The translations under genes and the position numbers were made by a program. The notes under the pieces are model-generated. The model saw only the letters and a list, made by a program, of their open reading frames with translations. It did not search any database and was not told the DNA's origin. A DNA stretch of 64,000 bases, from positions 2,219,886 to 2,283,885 of the forward strand of contig NZ_KN150731.1 in the NCBI RefSeq assembly GCF_000754805.1, in the 5' to 3' direction. Source of the DNA: Yersinia frederiksenii ATCC 33641 (GTDB lineage Bacteria > Pseudomonadota > Gammaproteobacteria > Enterobacterales > Enterobacteriaceae). Positions 9,162-20,374 of the stretch are shown in pieces; the first letter of the stretch is position 1; every line of letters begins with the position of its first letter.

Positions 9162-10055
9162 TCAACCGGCGCGCAGTTTGGCAAGCTCTTCACTGGGAGT
9201 CACGCCAAAATAGCGTTTAAACTCACGGCTAAATTGCGAGGCACTTTCATACCCCACTTTATTGGCTGCTGTGCTGGCTTTTAGCCCATCGTGCAACATC
9301 ATCATTCTTGCACGGTGCAGTCGGTAAGATTTCAGATATTGTAGGGGCGAGGTATTGGTAACGGCTTTAAAATTATGATGAAACGCCGAGATGCTCATAT
9401 TCACATCTGCAGCTAATTGTTCAACATTCAAGTTCTCGGCAAACTGATTTTCGATGCGCCGTAGTGTCTTGGTAATTTGGTTGAAGTGCCCATGGCGGTT
9501 AACCAATGCCTGCAATGCCCCACCACACTGACCGCACAGCACATAGTAGATAATTTCCCGAACAATTTGTGGGCCAAGAACTCTGGCATCACGTGGGTTG
9601 GACATCACATCCATCAGGCGTTCAGTTGCGCACAGCATCTCTTCAGTCAATGCCGATGAGTTGACGCCGGATGTATTACTGAACGGTTTATCCAGCTCGT
9701 CATCACCGATATCTATAATAAGGTCCTGTAGCATCTGATTATCTATATGAATATAAATCCCAGCCAACGGTATTTCAGGGCTGGCAAAGGTTTCACATTC
9801 AAAAGGGAGAGGTACAGTCAGAATAAGGTAGTTTTTCGGATCGTACTGAAACACTTTACTGCCCAGATAACCGATTTTATGCCCCTGAAATATAATCACC
9901 ACACTGGGAGTGTACATTACAGGGGTGCGCGGCTGGTGAACGGTGGAGTATAGAATGCTCACCTTAGGTACAGCGGAAGGTGTTAAACCATTGCCCTGAG
10001 CCAGATGAGCAATTTTCCCCGCCATCTGCGCCTGAATATCAGTAACCTCAACCAT
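9162..10055 (-). CDS. yqhC: AraC-family regulator YqhC
   Basis: Transcriptional activator of yqhD-dkgA, which responds to toxic aldehydes in E. coli. N-terminal AraC-type sensing domain ([19 protein letters not shown] near residue 40) and two helix-turn-helix units at the C terminus ([36 protein letters not shown]). Start at ATG 10055 is chosen because GAGG sits 5 bases ahead; the frame extends 21 residues further but without support. 297 aa. It faces away from yqhD across about 210 bases, the usual arrangement for activator and target. Confidence 0.9.
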   Translation of the reverse strand: MVEVTDIQAQMAGKIAHLAQGNGLTPSAVPKVSILYSTVHQPRTPVMYTPSVVIIFQGHKIGYLGSKVFQYDPKNYLILTVPLPFECETFASPEIPLAGIYIHIDNQMLQDLIIDIGDDELDKPFSNTSGVNSSALTEEMLCATERLMDVMSNPRDARVLGPQIVREIIYYVLCGQCGGALQALVNRHGHFNQITKTLRRIENQFAENLNVEQLAADVNMSISAFHHNFKAVTNTSPLQYLKSYRLHRARMMMLHDGLKASTAANKVGYESASQFSREFKRYFGVTPSEELAKLRAG

Positions 10056-10267
10056 GGTGCCTCGCCTGCTTCTGTTATCTAAAATAATCTGACATAAATT
10101 ATGCAGAATTTTGCACATTTTCTACAGTGGTTTGGAGAAATAGGCAAGAGCTAGGCAGAAATGTGCATTGAGGTATAGCATCAGGTTACCGACAATAGCT
10201 ACCAATAAAATTAGCAGCGTAGTCACTGCTGTTTGTTCATCACCCATAAGCTGGAAGATAAATCATC

Positions 10268-11425
10268 ATGCAAAATTTTACCCTTCATACCCCAACAAAA
10301 ATCCTGTTTGGTACTGGTCAGATAGCGCAACTGAGTAAAGAAATTCCTGCAGATGCACGTATTTTAATCACCTATGGTGGCGGCAGCATCAAACAAAATG
10401 GCGTGCTTGATCAAGTTCATCAGGCACTAAAAGGCTTTGATTTTATTGAGTTTGGTGGTATTGAACCCAATCCTACCTACGAAACCCTGATGCAAGCTAT
10501 TGAGGTTTGCCGCAAAGAAAAAATTAACTTTTTGTTAGCTGTGGGTGGCGGTTCAGTGTTGGATGGCACCAAATTCATTGCGGCTGGCGTCAATTATCCA
10601 CAAGACCCATGGCATATTCTGGAAACCATGGGCAGAAATATTACCGAAGCCATCCCTATGGGCTCAGTACTGACGTTGCCTGCTACTGGCTCTGAAGCTA
10701 ATAATGGTGCAGTTATCAGCCGTCGTAGCACTGGTGATAAACAGCATTTCTTCTCACCACATGTGCAGCCACTGTTTGCTGTGTTGGACCCTGAGGTCAC
10801 TTATACCTTGCCGCCGCGCCAGGTTGCCAACGGTGTGGTCGATGCTTTTGTTCATACTATTGAGCAATATCTGACTTACCCGGTAGATGCAAAAGTACAG
10901 GATCGTTTTGCTGAAGGTTTGCTGTTAACACTGATTGAAGACGGCCCGAAAGCCTTGAGTGACCCGAAAAATTACAATGTGCGAGCCAATATCATGTGGA
11001 GCGCCACTATGGCATTAAACGGTCTGATTGGTGCTGGTGTCCCGCAAGACTGGGCAACCCATATGCTTGGCCACGAACTGACAGCACGCCACGGGCTGGA
11101 TCATGCCCAAACCTTAGCGGTGGTATTGCCTGCACTGTTGGTTGCCAAAAAGCAGCAAAAACACGCTAAATTACTGCAATATGCAGAGCGCGTCTGGGGC
11201 CTGCATGAAGGAACTGAAGAGCAACGTATTGATGCAGCCATTGAAGCGACCCGCCATTTCTTTGAAAGCATGGGCGTGGCAACTCACCTGTCCGCCTACA
11301 AACTCGATGGCAGCTCAATTCCAGACCTTATCAAAAAATTGGAAGAGCACGGCATGACGGCGCTGGGTGAACACGGTGATATCACTTTAGCCGATAGCAA
11401 ACGTATCTACGAAGCTGCGGTCTAA
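10268..11425 (+). CDS. yqhD: NADPH-dependent aldehyde reductase / alcohol dehydrogenase YqhD
   Basis: Iron/zinc-type alcohol dehydrogenase that reduces short aldehydes such as glyoxals, acrolein and lipid peroxidation products with NADPH. 385 aa, one or two residues short of the E. coli protein. The dinucleotide motif GGGSVLDGTKF sits near residue 97; metal ligands are in VVDAFVHTIEQYL and in HELTARHGLDHAQT. First gene of the pair with dkgA, though a 60-bp palindrome lies between them. Confidence 0.95.
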   Translation: MQNFTLHTPTKILFGTGQIAQLSKEIPADARILITYGGGSIKQNGVLDQVHQALKGFDFIEFGGIEPNPTYETLMQAIEVCRKEKINFLLAVGGGSVLDGTKFIAAGVNYPQDPWHILETMGRNITEAIPMGSVLTLPATGSEANNGAVISRRSTGDKQHFFSPHVQPLFAVLDPEVTYTLPPRQVANGVVDAFVHTIEQYLTYPVDAKVQDRFAEGLLLTLIEDGPKALSDPKNYNVRANIMWSATMALNGLIGAGVPQDWATHMLGHELTARHGLDHAQTLAVVLPALLVAKKQQKHAKLLQYAERVWGLHEGTEEQRIDAAIEATRHFFESMGVATHLSAYKLDGSSIPDLIKKLEEHGMTALGEHGDITLADSKRIYEAAV

Positions 11426-11492
11426 TAAACAGAGCTACAGCGACTAAACTTACCTCATTGGTCACGCAAATAGGCTGATACAGCCCAAATCT

Positions 11493-11552
11493 ATACCCAA
11501 AAAATGACGTTGCAGGGAGCTAATTTCCTGCAACGTCAAGTACCAAGGGTAT
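11493..11552. repeat. 60-bp palindromic intergenic repeat between yqhD and dkgA
   Basis: Ends are ATACCC and GGGTAT; inside lies a perfect 12-bp inverted repeat, TGACGTTGCAGG (11505-11516) and CCTGCAACGTCA (11527-11538), with a 10-base loop. End sequence and TTGCAGG/CCTGCAA blocks resemble ERIC termini, so it looks like an internally deleted ERIC-like miniature element. In the transcript it would fold just before the dkgA ribosome site (AAGGAG). Confidence 0.7.
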
Positions 11553-11570
11553 TCAGCTAAGGAGATAAAC

Positions 11571-12404
11571 ATGGCAACGCAACCCATTATCAAACTGCAC
11601 GATGGAAATCTGATGCCACAACTCGGCCTTGGCGTTTGGCAAGCAAGTATTGAAGAAACACAGCTTGCTGTCAGCAAAGCGCTGGAAGTGGGCTATCGTT
11701 CAATTGATACGGCGGCTATTTATAAGAATGAAGTCGGTGTTGGTCAGGCGCTGAAAACAGCTAACATTCCCCGTGATGAGATATTCATTACCACGAAACT
11801 GTGGAATGACAGCCAGCGTAATCCAAAACAAGCTCTGGAAGAGAGTCTAGAGAAACTGCAGCTCGATTATGTCGATCTCTATTTGATTCATTGGCCGGAT
11901 CCGACACAGGATCGCTATGTCAGTGCCTGGCGCGAGCTGATAGCACTGAAAGAACAAGGTTTGATCCGCAGTGTCGGGGTCTGTAACTTCACAATTCCTC
12001 ATCTGCAACGGCTAATTGATGAAACCGGCATAGCCCCGACCGTCAATCAGATTGAGCTACATCCACTACTACAGCAGCGGCAGATTCATGCCTGGAATGC
12101 CACACATCACATTGCTACCGAATCCTGGAGCCCGCTGGCACAAGGTGGCGATGGGGTGTTTGATCAGGCTGTTATTCGTCAACTCGCCCAGAAATACAGC
12201 AAAACGCCAGCACAGATAGTCATCCGTTGGCATCTGGACAGTGGGCTGATTGTTATCCCAAAATCAGTTACCCCCGTACGTATCAGAGAAAACTTTGAAG
12301 TGTTTGATTTTAAACTGCACAAAGATGAACTGACGGCCATTTCAAAGCTGGATAGCGGGAAACGCTTAGGGCCAGACCCGGATGTTTTCGGGTCTGACAG
12401 CTAA
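11571..12404 (+). CDS. dkgA: 2,5-diketo-D-gluconate / methylglyoxal reductase (aldo-keto reductase)
   Basis: NADPH aldo-keto reductase that reduces 2,5-diketo-D-gluconate and methylglyoxal. 277 aa. The family tetrad is visible: Asp and Tyr in YRSIDTAAIYKNE, Lys in ITTKLWND, His in LYLIHWPDP; the cofactor end has LIVIPKSVTPVRIREN. Strong AAGGAG ribosome site 6 bases before ATG. Downstream of yqhD as in E. coli and likely under YqhC too, but the gap here is 145 bases and holds a palindrome. It converges on ygiQ with 10 bases between the stops. Confidence 0.95.
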   Translation: MATQPIIKLHDGNLMPQLGLGVWQASIEETQLAVSKALEVGYRSIDTAAIYKNEVGVGQALKTANIPRDEIFITTKLWNDSQRNPKQALEESLEKLQLDYVDLYLIHWPDPTQDRYVSAWRELIALKEQGLIRSVGVCNFTIPHLQRLIDETGIAPTVNQIELHPLLQQRQIHAWNATHHIATESWSPLAQGGDGVFDQAVIRQLAQKYSKTPAQIVIRWHLDSGLIVIPKSVTPVRIRENFEVFDFKLHKDELTAISKLDSGKRLGPDPDVFGSDS

Positions 12405-12414
12405 TTCATTCAGC

Positions 12415-14715
12415 TTAATGATGCTTAGTTTTCCCTCTGGCAGTGCCAGCAGGTTTATTTACCGGCGCTCTGTTTGTGCCGGTTTTGTTTGCACCCGTAT
12501 TGTTTGCACCAGTTGGTTTAACTGCCGCTTTAGCCGCAGACGCGCTATTAGCCGCTAGCGGTTTTTTACCTGCAGATGTGGCATTTGCTCGCCCAACAGG
12601 CTGGCGCTGACGAGTGATTGGGGTGTGCTTGGTCAGTGCCGGAGTATGCTGACGGAATGCACGGCGTGCCTCACGCTGCTCTTCCAGAGTTGGAGCCGGA
12701 ACCAAGCATTCACGGCGACTGCCAATCAAATGTTGCAGCCCCATATCTTCTAATGCCGCACGAATCATCGGCCAGTTAGCCGGATCATGATAACGCAGCA
12801 ATGCTTTATGTAACCGCCGTTGGCGATCACCTTTAGGAACAACCACATCCTCACTCTTGTAATCCACTTTCCCCAACGGGTTCTTACCGGTGTAATACAT
12901 GGTGGTGGAGTTAGCCAGCGGTGATGGATAGAAGTTCTGCACCTGATCCAAACGGAAGCGGTTTTTCTTCAGCCAGAGGGCCAAATTAACCATATCTTTA
13001 TCTTCAGTCCCCGGATGGGCGGAGATGAAATATGGAATCAGATACTGCTCTTTACCTGCCTGCTTAGAATAGGTATCGAACAGCTCTTTAAAACGCTGAT
13101 AACTCCCCATTCCCGGCTTCATCATCTTGGAAAGTGGCCCTTCCTCGGTATGCTCCGGGGCTATTTTCAAATAACCGCCCACATGGTGGCTAGCCAATTC
13201 TTTGATATAGCGCGGATCTTCTACCGCCAGATCATAGCGAACACCAGATGCAATCAGGATTTTTTTGATCCCTTTCAAATCACGTGCGCGTCGATATAAA
13301 GAGATGGTCGGCTGATGGTTGGTGTCCATATGTGGGCAAATTTCAGGATAGACACAAGAGGCACGGCGACAGGTTTGTTCGGCGCGTGGCGACTGGCAAC
13401 GCAGCATATACATGTTTGCCGTCGGGCCACCAAGATCAGAGATAATACCGGTAAAACCAGGCACTTTATCGCGAATTTCTTCGATTTCACGAATGATAGA
13501 ATCTTCGGAACGGCTTTGAATAATGCGCCCTTCGTGTTCGGTAATCGAACAGAATGAACAGCCGCCATAGCAACCACGCATAATATTGATGGAAAAACGA
13601 ATCATGTCGTAGGCTGGAATCGGTGACTTCCCATAAGCCGGATGCGGTACTCGCTGGTAAGGCAACGCAAAAACACTGTCCATCTCTTCAGTGCTGAGCG
13701 GAATCGCTGGTGGGTTGATCCAAATATAGCGATCGCCGTGTTTTTGCATCAAAGCCCGCGCACAGCCAGGGTTGGTTTCATGATGTAAAATCCGCGATGT
13801 ATGGGCATACAACACTTTGTCTGCTTTCACTTTTTCATAGGATGGCAGCAAGACATAGGTCTTCTCCCACGGCTTTGGCTTAGCGGCTCGTACAGTCACT
13901 GGCTTAGCTTCTGGCTCCGGTACGGTATCCGTAGCACAGGGCAGATCATCACCATAAGGGTTGGGAATAGCTTCAATACGGCCCGGTTTATCCAAACGAG
14001 TAGAATCTACCCCGCTCCAGCCCGGCAATGCGTTTTTGCGCATCACAACGGTGTTTCGCACATCCTGAATATCTGCAATTTTCTCACCATTGGCCAAGCG
14101 ATGAGCCACTTCAACCAGCGGCCGCTCACCATTGCCATACACCAGCATGTCAGCTTTCGCATCCACGATAACCGAGCGGCGCACGGTATCTGACCAATAA
14201 TCATAGTGAGCAATGCGGCGCAAGCTGGCTTCAATACCGCCGAGTAATACTGGCACATGGCTGTAAGCTTCTTTGCAGCGCTGGCTATACACTAAGGTGG
14301 CACGGTCTGGCCGCTTGCCACTCTGATTATCCGGCGTATAAGCATCGTCATGGCGCAATTTGCGGTCAGCAGTGTAACGGTTAATCATCGAGTCCATATT
14401 ACCCGCAGTGACGCCAAAGAATAGATTCGGCTCACCCAACCGCATGAAATCGTTCTTATTTGTCCAATCTGGCTGAGCAATGATGCCCACGCGGAAACCT
14501 TGGGCTTCCAACATGCGGCCAATAATGGCCATGCCAAAACTTGGATGGTCAACATAGGCATCCCCAGTGATGACAATGATGTCACAGCTATCCCAGCCTA
14601 ATATGTCCATTTCTGCGCGAGACATCGGTAAAAATGGCGCAGTGCCATAACATTCAGCCCAATAAGGCTGATAAGAAAACAGGTCACGCTCTGGCTGGAT
14701 CAGGCTGGTACTCAT
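12415..14715 (-). CDS. ygiQ: Radical SAM protein YgiQ (UPF0313)
   Basis: Radical SAM enzyme of the YgiQ family; substrate unknown. 766 aa. An N-terminal domain with [20 protein letters not shown] (cobalamin-binding-like fold in relatives), then the SAM cluster loop [10 protein letters not shown] (about residues 385-394, CxxxCxxC), then further Cys in the [16 protein letters not shown] segment. The last about 90 residues are a Lys/Ala/Thr/Asn-rich low-complexity tail with tandem [14 protein letters not shown], poorly conserved compared with E. coli. Isolated gene, divergent from nothing upstream within 470 bases. Confidence 0.92.
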   Translation of the reverse strand: MSTSLIQPERDLFSYQPYWAECYGTAPFLPMSRAEMDILGWDSCDIIVITGDAYVDHPSFGMAIIGRMLEAQGFRVGIIAQPDWTNKNDFMRLGEPNLFFGVTAGNMDSMINRYTADRKLRHDDAYTPDNQSGKRPDRATLVYSQRCKEAYSHVPVLLGGIEASLRRIAHYDYWSDTVRRSVIVDAKADMLVYGNGERPLVEVAHRLANGEKIADIQDVRNTVVMRKNALPGWSGVDSTRLDKPGRIEAIPNPYGDDLPCATDTVPEPEAKPVTVRAAKPKPWEKTYVLLPSYEKVKADKVLYAHTSRILHHETNPGCARALMQKHGDRYIWINPPAIPLSTEEMDSVFALPYQRVPHPAYGKSPIPAYDMIRFSINIMRGCYGGCSFCSITEHEGRIIQSRSEDSIIREIEEIRDKVPGFTGIISDLGGPTANMYMLRCQSPRAEQTCRRASCVYPEICPHMDTNHQPTISLYRRARDLKGIKKILIASGVRYDLAVEDPRYIKELASHHVGGYLKIAPEHTEEGPLSKMMKPGMGSYQRFKELFDTYSKQAGKEQYLIPYFISAHPGTEDKDMVNLALWLKKNRFRLDQVQNFYPSPLANSTTMYYTGKNPLGKVDYKSEDVVVPKGDRQRRLHKALLRYHDPANWPMIRAALEDMGLQHLIGSRRECLVPAPTLEEQREARRAFRQHTPALTKHTPITRQRQPVGRANATSAGKKPLAANSASAAKAAVKPTGANNTGANKTGTNRAPVNKPAGTARGKTKHH

Positions 14716-14859
14716 GGCAACACTCTTTGAATTGGGGAAAGTTGAGGTGGTTCGGGTTAAGAAATCATCACCGGGCGGCGATTATACGCATTTATCCATG
14801 AAAAGAGGAAGGATATCTATTTTGAATGTGGGGATCCGTTGATGGGGGCCGAATTATGT

Positions 14860-15149
14860 TTCGGTTTATAATCGTATAATAATATGGTTCGGTTGACATG
14901 AGATTAGTGGCTACCTTACCTCCGATGCCTCACCCGTCAAAGGGGTGAGTCCCAAGGATGGGACGAATATCCGGCGAAAGGGGCTACCGAGCTGGGAGCG
15001 AGTCATCGATTAGCCTGCAAACTGCCGGAGGGTACTGTGTTTCGCGCAAGCCGCAGGTGCAGGAGGGCCGGCTTACCCTCCTGCTCGGTTGAGGTGGCGG
15101 AGATAAGTTGATCACTAAACGAATATCAACCGAAACCAAATCCGGTTGA
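14860..15149. other. Structured, GC-rich noncoding element between ygiQ and ftsP
   Basis: A 475-base gap (14716-15190) without a gene contains a dense series of perfect hairpins: CTCACCC/GGGTGAG (14929-14949), TCCCA/TGGGA with loop AGGA (14950-14963), GCAGGAGGG/CCCTCCTGC (15059-15084) and TCAACCG/CGGTTGA (15126-15149). Near the outer ends GTTTCGGTTTATA (about 14862) and TATCAACCGAAAC (about 15124) are inverted copies of each other. It is visibly more GC-rich than its surroundings. It could be a miniature mobile element, a structured RNA or, at its right end, the ftsP terminator. I do not recognise the family. Confidence 0.5.
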
Positions 15150-15190
15150 GGGCAGTGAAACTTTAACAACCAAACTTACCCACCCAAACC

Positions 15191-16618
15191 TTAACCGACT
15201 GTCGGTGCTGCCTGCGTCACTAACTGCCCTGCTGAACCGCGGTCTGCCATCTCAAGGGTCTGGCTGTGGAACAAGAACGGGAAATGCTCGGAGGAAACCT
15301 GATTGAAATACACCAGTAACTCTACGTCACCATCCACCCAAACCGTGTCTTTCCAACCACGATCCTCCGCCATTGCTGGTGCACCATTCACATTTTTTAC
15401 CAGGAATGAAACGCCCTGAATATGGAAAGCTTGTGGCATATCCGCATGCAACGTCCAACGCTCCCAAGTGCCTTGCTGAGCTTGAGCATCAACCCGGTTC
15501 ATATCCCAGATAACACCATTAATACCAGGCAAGTCATCACCCAAGCGGAATTCACGGGAACGCACCACACTGCCGTCTAAAATCTGATCAGATAGCAAAC
15601 GCATTGGCAGATTATCAGTCACCAGTGGCAATAAACCGGTCGGTTTTAGTGTCAGCACCAAGGTAGAAATCAAAATACTTGATGGCTCAAATAACCCACG
15701 CAGACGGTCCATAATCCCGGCGGACTCGCCCGCTGTAATGGACACTTCGTTACCCTGCGACATATCAATCACCACTTCACGTCGCTCACCCGGCGCCAGT
15801 GAGAGTTGCTGCACTGCAACCGGGGCAGGCAAGAAACCCTGATCACTGGCAACAACATGAAGTGGACGCCCATCACTGAGCTGCAAGGTATAGCGACGAG
15901 CATTGGAAGCATTCAGTAAACGTAAGCGCACCCAACCACGAGAAACTTCAACAAACGGGCTTTGCACACCATTTACCAACAATGTATCCCCAATAAAACC
16001 GCCTTTAGCGGGTGGGTCATATTGTGGGACGCCAAAGTTATCTAGCCGTTTATCCTGAATAATAATAGGGAAATCATCCACACCATAGTGGCTCGGTAGC
16101 GGCATCGCTTTGCTGATTTCATCTTCCACCAGCCACATACCGGCCAGCCCGTTATAGACATGAGGTGCCATACGGTTCGGGGTATTGGCATGATACCAAC
16201 AGGTGGCGGCGGGTTGTCGCACCGGCAAGACTGGCGACCAATCGCTCCCCGGGGAGATCATGCGCGCAGCACCGCCCATCAAGGTACCAGGCACTTGCAG
16301 CCCACTGATCGTCATGGATACCGGTTCAGTCAAACGGTTGCTGTAAATGAGCTTAACATCATCACCGCTGAACACCCTGACTGTCGGCCCCAGATACATC
16401 CCGTTGATACCCCATACCGCAGCTTTTTGCCCACCACTGAAGGCCCAATGTGCCCGCTGTAAAGTCAAAAACAGCGGTTGACCACGACGAGACTCAAGTA
16501 AGGGGGGGACAGGTAAAGAGGGTTGTTGGGTACTATTAGCCTGTGCCCTCAATGGCAACGAGCCTGCGCCTAGCGCTAAACCCGTAGCCTGAATGAACTG
16601 GCGACGACTGAGTGACAT
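15191..16618 (-). CDS. ftsP: Cell division protein FtsP (SufI), Tat-exported cupredoxin
   Basis: Periplasmic multicopper-oxidase-like protein that protects the divisome under stress. Start at ATG 16618 with GGAGAAGAT immediately ahead; the longer frame upstream would bury the export signal. The N terminus is a twin-arginine signal, SRRQFIQATGLALGAG, ending RAQA about residue 27. Three cupredoxin domains follow; as in E. coli FtsP the copper-ligand motifs of true laccases are not evident. 475 aa. plsC and parC follow in the E. coli order on the same strand (upstream here). Confidence 0.93.
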   Translation of the reverse strand: MSLSRRQFIQATGLALGAGSLPLRAQANSTQQPSLPVPPLLESRRGQPLFLTLQRAHWAFSGGQKAAVWGINGMYLGPTVRVFSGDDVKLIYSNRLTEPVSMTISGLQVPGTLMGGAARMISPGSDWSPVLPVRQPAATCWYHANTPNRMAPHVYNGLAGMWLVEDEISKAMPLPSHYGVDDFPIIIQDKRLDNFGVPQYDPPAKGGFIGDTLLVNGVQSPFVEVSRGWVRLRLLNASNARRYTLQLSDGRPLHVVASDQGFLPAPVAVQQLSLAPGERREVVIDMSQGNEVSITAGESAGIMDRLRGLFEPSSILISTLVLTLKPTGLLPLVTDNLPMRLLSDQILDGSVVRSREFRLGDDLPGINGVIWDMNRVDAQAQQGTWERWTLHADMPQAFHIQGVSFLVKNVNGAPAMAEDRGWKDTVWVDGDVELLVYFNQVSSEHFPFLFHSQTLEMADRGSAGQLVTQAAPTVG

Positions 16619-16787
16619 ATCTTCTCCGTGAAAACCACAATCAAACCTACTGCAATATTTTGCCTGACTGCGAATAACGCTGAAGGACGGCAAAACGCTC
16701 ACGACCAGAGTCGTTTAAATGAAAAAACACAATTTACTTCAAGCCAAATAATCAGCGCAGAATAACGGATTCGTGTACGCGGATAGA

Positions 16788-17519
16788 TTATTTTTTTGTT
16801 GCAGCCTCTTGGGCTATTTCCGCATCAAGCTGTTCAATTTTAGCCAGCATCAAATTGCGGCAATGCTCCGACAACTCGCGAACACGTTCTTTGCCATAGC
16901 CACTGGTATCTACTGGCGGCATGATTTCTACAATAACTTTGCCATTTGACCAACGGTTTAAGTTGATATGGTTAGTACTGGAAACACAGATTGGTACAAT
17001 CGGCACTCCAGCGGCGATAGCAGCATGAAAAGCGCCCGTCTTAAACGGCAATAAACCACGGCCACGGCTGCGAGTCCCTTCTGGGAACATCCAGATAGAA
17101 ACATTTCTTTTTTTAACCTGTTCAACTACTTGAGCAATAGTACCATGCGCCTTAGCACGGTTATCACGATCGATTAGTAGGTTGCCGGTCAGCCAATATA
17201 ATGGGCCAAACAAAGGTACCCACAGCAGGCTCTTTTTACCCACAGTGACGGTACCTGACTGAACCACATTCGACATCGTGACCATATCGTAATTATTTTG
17301 ATGGTTAGCGATGTAAATGCAAGTTCCATAATTTGCCGCTTCTGGGGGAATTCTCTGTTCAACGGTAATCCCAAATAGCACTGACATCCGGCCAAAGAGA
17401 TGAGCAAACGTCGCCAGATTGCGCGGGTTTCGTGGACTAAACAGGCAATAAATTGAGCCAAAAACACACACTAGAAAACAATATAAAACAGCCAGCACAG
17501 TGCGCAAAATTAATAACAT
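16788..17519 (-). CDS. plsC: 1-acyl-sn-glycerol-3-phosphate acyltransferase
   Basis: Makes phosphatidic acid by acylating lysophosphatidic acid at the inner membrane. 243 aa. N-terminal membrane segment, the HX4D acyltransferase motif in NHQNNYDMV (about residue 72), and the substrate motif FPEGTRSRGRG (about 144). Ends LDAEIAQEAATKK. Lies between parC and ftsP in the conserved order. Confidence 0.95.
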   Translation of the reverse strand: MLLILRTVLAVLYCFLVCVFGSIYCLFSPRNPRNLATFAHLFGRMSVLFGITVEQRIPPEAANYGTCIYIANHQNNYDMVTMSNVVQSGTVTVGKKSLLWVPLFGPLYWLTGNLLIDRDNRAKAHGTIAQVVEQVKKRNVSIWMFPEGTRSRGRGLLPFKTGAFHAAIAAGVPIVPICVSSTNHINLNRWSNGKVIVEIMPPVDTSGYGKERVRELSEHCRNLMLAKIEQLDAEIAQEAATKK

Positions 17520-17688
17520 AACAACCTCTTAAACACTTACTTATAGACACCTAATCGGCGCTAGTATAACGGCTTCCAGGCAAAACACCGCGCAGATTCC
17601 TAACCATAATGATGTTACGCGACAGCGCACGCAAATTGCGTACGCCGCCGGTTACATTGACTCGCTGTGATGCTAATGACGCTGAATA

Positions 17689-19962
17689 TTACTCTTCATT
17701 GTCGGTAGGTATTGCCCGCTCAGGTGCATCAACATCTACACGATCAATACGTTGCAAACCACGAGGTAGCGGTGAGCCTTTCCGGCCACGTTCAGCACGG
17801 AATTTCTGCAAATCCTCTGGCCGCAAGGTTAGCTTACGTTTACCGAAATGAAGTGTAATTGACGTTTGAGGCGGTAAGACAAATAGCCACACCAGACGAT
17901 CTTTGCCCGCCGCTGCATCTGCCGCCGGGATTGAGACTATCTTATTACCCTTACCTTTTGATAATTCAGGCAGATCTGCAACTGGGAACATCAACATACG
18001 TCCAGCGGCAGTGATGGATAACAGCATGTCATCCGGCCCATAAATCTCTAATGGCGGTAATACCTTGGCATTTTCTGGCAAGGTAATCATCGTCTTACCC
18101 GCGCGGTTCTTGGCCACCAAATCATTGAAAGTACATACAAAGCCATAACCGGCATCTGATGCCATTAATAATTTTTGGCTGTCTGGTGCCATCAATACCT
18201 GTTCAATGGTTGCTCCCGGCGGCGGTGTGAGCTTCCCGGTCAGCGGTTCACCCTGCCCACGCGCGGAGGGCAGTGTCAGTGGGTCTAATGCATAACTACG
18301 GCCAGTTGAGTCAATAAAGACCACCGGTTGATTGCTCTTGCCTCGTGCTGCGGCGCGGAAACTGTCACCCGCTTTATAACTTAAGCCCGTCGGATCAATA
18401 TCATGACCTTTGGCACTGCGCACCCAGCCCATCTCAGACAACACAATAGTTACTGGCTCTGAAGGGACAATATCATGCTCACTCATGGCTTTGGCTTCAC
18501 CACGTTCAGTCAACGGCGAACGACGATCATCACCATAGGCTGCTGCATCTGCCTGAATTTCTTTCTTAATCAGAGTGTTCAGTTTGCGTTCTGAGGCCAG
18601 TAAGGCCTGTAGTTGATCACGTTCTTTGGCTAACTCATCTTGCTCACCACGGATCTTCATCTCTTCCAATTTGGCTAAATGGCGGAGTTTCAGTTCGAGG
18701 ATCGCTTCAGCCTGAGTTTCAGAAATCGCGAAGTGCTGCATCAGCAGCGGTTTTGGTTCATCTTCAGTACGAATGATATGAATAACTTCGTCGATATTCA
18801 GGAAGGCAATTAATAAACCTTCTAAAATATGCAGCCGTTTAAGTACCTTTTCCAGACGATAATTCAGTCGGTTACGTACTGTTTGACGACGGAACACCAA
18901 CCATTCGGTCAGGATCTCCAGCAACCCTTTTACTGATGGGCGATGATCCAGTCCGATCATATTCATGTTAATACGGTAACTTCTTTCCAGATCTGTGGTG
19001 GCGAACAGATGGTTCATCACTTGATCCAGATCGACACGATTGGTACGTGGAACAATTACCAAACGTGTCGGATTTTCATGGTCAGATTCATCACGTAAAT
19101 CCTCAACCATCGGTAATTTTTTGGCACGCATTTGGCTGGCAATCTGTTCCAGCACTTTGGCACCCGAAACCTGATGAGGTAATGCGGTGATGACCGCGCT
19201 GCCATCTTCTTTCTTCCACAATGCCCGCATACGTACTGAACCACGGCCATTCTGGTAAATCTTACGAATCTCATCACGTGGAGTGATGATTTCTGCTTCG
19301 GTTGGAAAATCAGGTCCTTGCACAAACTCCAGTAGCTCATCAAGAGAGGTCGCTGGTTTATCGATAAGTGCAATCACCGCTTGCGCAATTTCGCGCACAT
19401 TATGCGGTGGAATATCGGTTGCCATACCTACGGCAATACCGGTCGTCCCATTGAGCAGAATATTCGGCAGGCGGGCAGGTAGCATTTTCGGCTCCTGCAT
19501 GGTTCCGTCAAAGTTCGGCACCCAGTCAACCGTACCTTGCCCCAATTCACCCAGCAAAACTTCAGCATATTTGGATAAACGAGATTCGGTATAACGCATC
19601 GCGGCAAAGGATTTAGGGTCATCCGGCGCACCCCAGTTCCCTTGACCATCAACCAATGGGTAGCGATAAGAGAATGGCTGCGCCATCAATACCATAGCTT
19701 CATAGCAGGCACTGTCACCGTGTGGATGGTATTTACCCAACACGTCACCCACAGTACGGGCAGATTTTTTAAATTTTGCGCTATTGTTTAACCCCAGTTC
19801 GGACATGGCATAGACAATGCGCCGTTGCACCGGTTTCAAACCATCGCCGATAAACGGTAACGCCCGATCCATGATGACGTACATGGAATAGTTCAGATAG
19901 GCGTTTTCAGTAAAGGTGTGCAGCGGTAAGCGTTCTGCACCGTCATGAGTCAAATCACTCAT
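17689..19962 (-). CDS. parC: DNA topoisomerase IV subunit A
   Basis: Breakage-rejoining subunit of topoisomerase IV, which unlinks daughter chromosomes. 757 aa. The winged-helix region has [15 protein letters not shown] with Ser84 and Glu88, equal to E. coli Ser80 and Glu84, both wild-type for quinolone sensitivity. The catalytic tyrosine is in [12 protein letters not shown] (Tyr124). The C-terminal beta-pinwheel follows. Its partner parE is 2.7 kb away on the same strand. Confidence 0.97.
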   Translation of the reverse strand: MSDLTHDGAERLPLHTFTENAYLNYSMYVIMDRALPFIGDGLKPVQRRIVYAMSELGLNNSAKFKKSARTVGDVLGKYHPHGDSACYEAMVLMAQPFSYRYPLVDGQGNWGAPDDPKSFAAMRYTESRLSKYAEVLLGELGQGTVDWVPNFDGTMQEPKMLPARLPNILLNGTTGIAVGMATDIPPHNVREIAQAVIALIDKPATSLDELLEFVQGPDFPTEAEIITPRDEIRKIYQNGRGSVRMRALWKKEDGSAVITALPHQVSGAKVLEQIASQMRAKKLPMVEDLRDESDHENPTRLVIVPRTNRVDLDQVMNHLFATTDLERSYRINMNMIGLDHRPSVKGLLEILTEWLVFRRQTVRNRLNYRLEKVLKRLHILEGLLIAFLNIDEVIHIIRTEDEPKPLLMQHFAISETQAEAILELKLRHLAKLEEMKIRGEQDELAKERDQLQALLASERKLNTLIKKEIQADAAAYGDDRRSPLTERGEAKAMSEHDIVPSEPVTIVLSEMGWVRSAKGHDIDPTGLSYKAGDSFRAAARGKSNQPVVFIDSTGRSYALDPLTLPSARGQGEPLTGKLTPPPGATIEQVLMAPDSQKLLMASDAGYGFVCTFNDLVAKNRAGKTMITLPENAKVLPPLEIYGPDDMLLSITAAGRMLMFPVADLPELSKGKGNKIVSIPAADAAAGKDRLVWLFVLPPQTSITLHFGKRKLTLRPEDLQKFRAERGRKGSPLPRGLQRIDRVDVDAPERAIPTDNEE

Positions 19963-20374
19963 TACTCAATTATCCTCAGACTCTGGTGGCAATCACTGTA
20001 CGTCAAGATAGACACCGCTAGTTCATTGTAGATTTCTGCCCGCGATAGTACCTCATCTGCAGGGTTACTGTCACAACCCACAGATAATCTCAATCTTTCA
20101 TCCATGCCACATTATCTCTTAGGGCAAACCTGTTATTAGTCACCGACGACGGTGTGGCACAAGACAAACCTCAACAGCAAATAATATCGATGATAACGAT
20201 TTGACCAACCTGCATGCAATTCAACAGCATAGCGTAAATGCCTTTATTCAGGACACACCGAACGACGGTAAAGATAAAGTCCAGTAAATAACCGCTGTAT
20301 CAGCGGGATAGCCATAAGATATGACGAAAACCGGCAATATCCTGCCCTACAACACCTTTGGTGACGGATTATTT
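19963..20374. other. Intergenic region upstream of parC
   Basis: About 410 bases between parC (leftward) and the decayed agaC fragment. No intact gene, hairpin or repeat stands out. It should contain the parC promoter; some may be remains of the same lost PTS locus, but I cannot identify other fragments. Confidence 0.4.
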
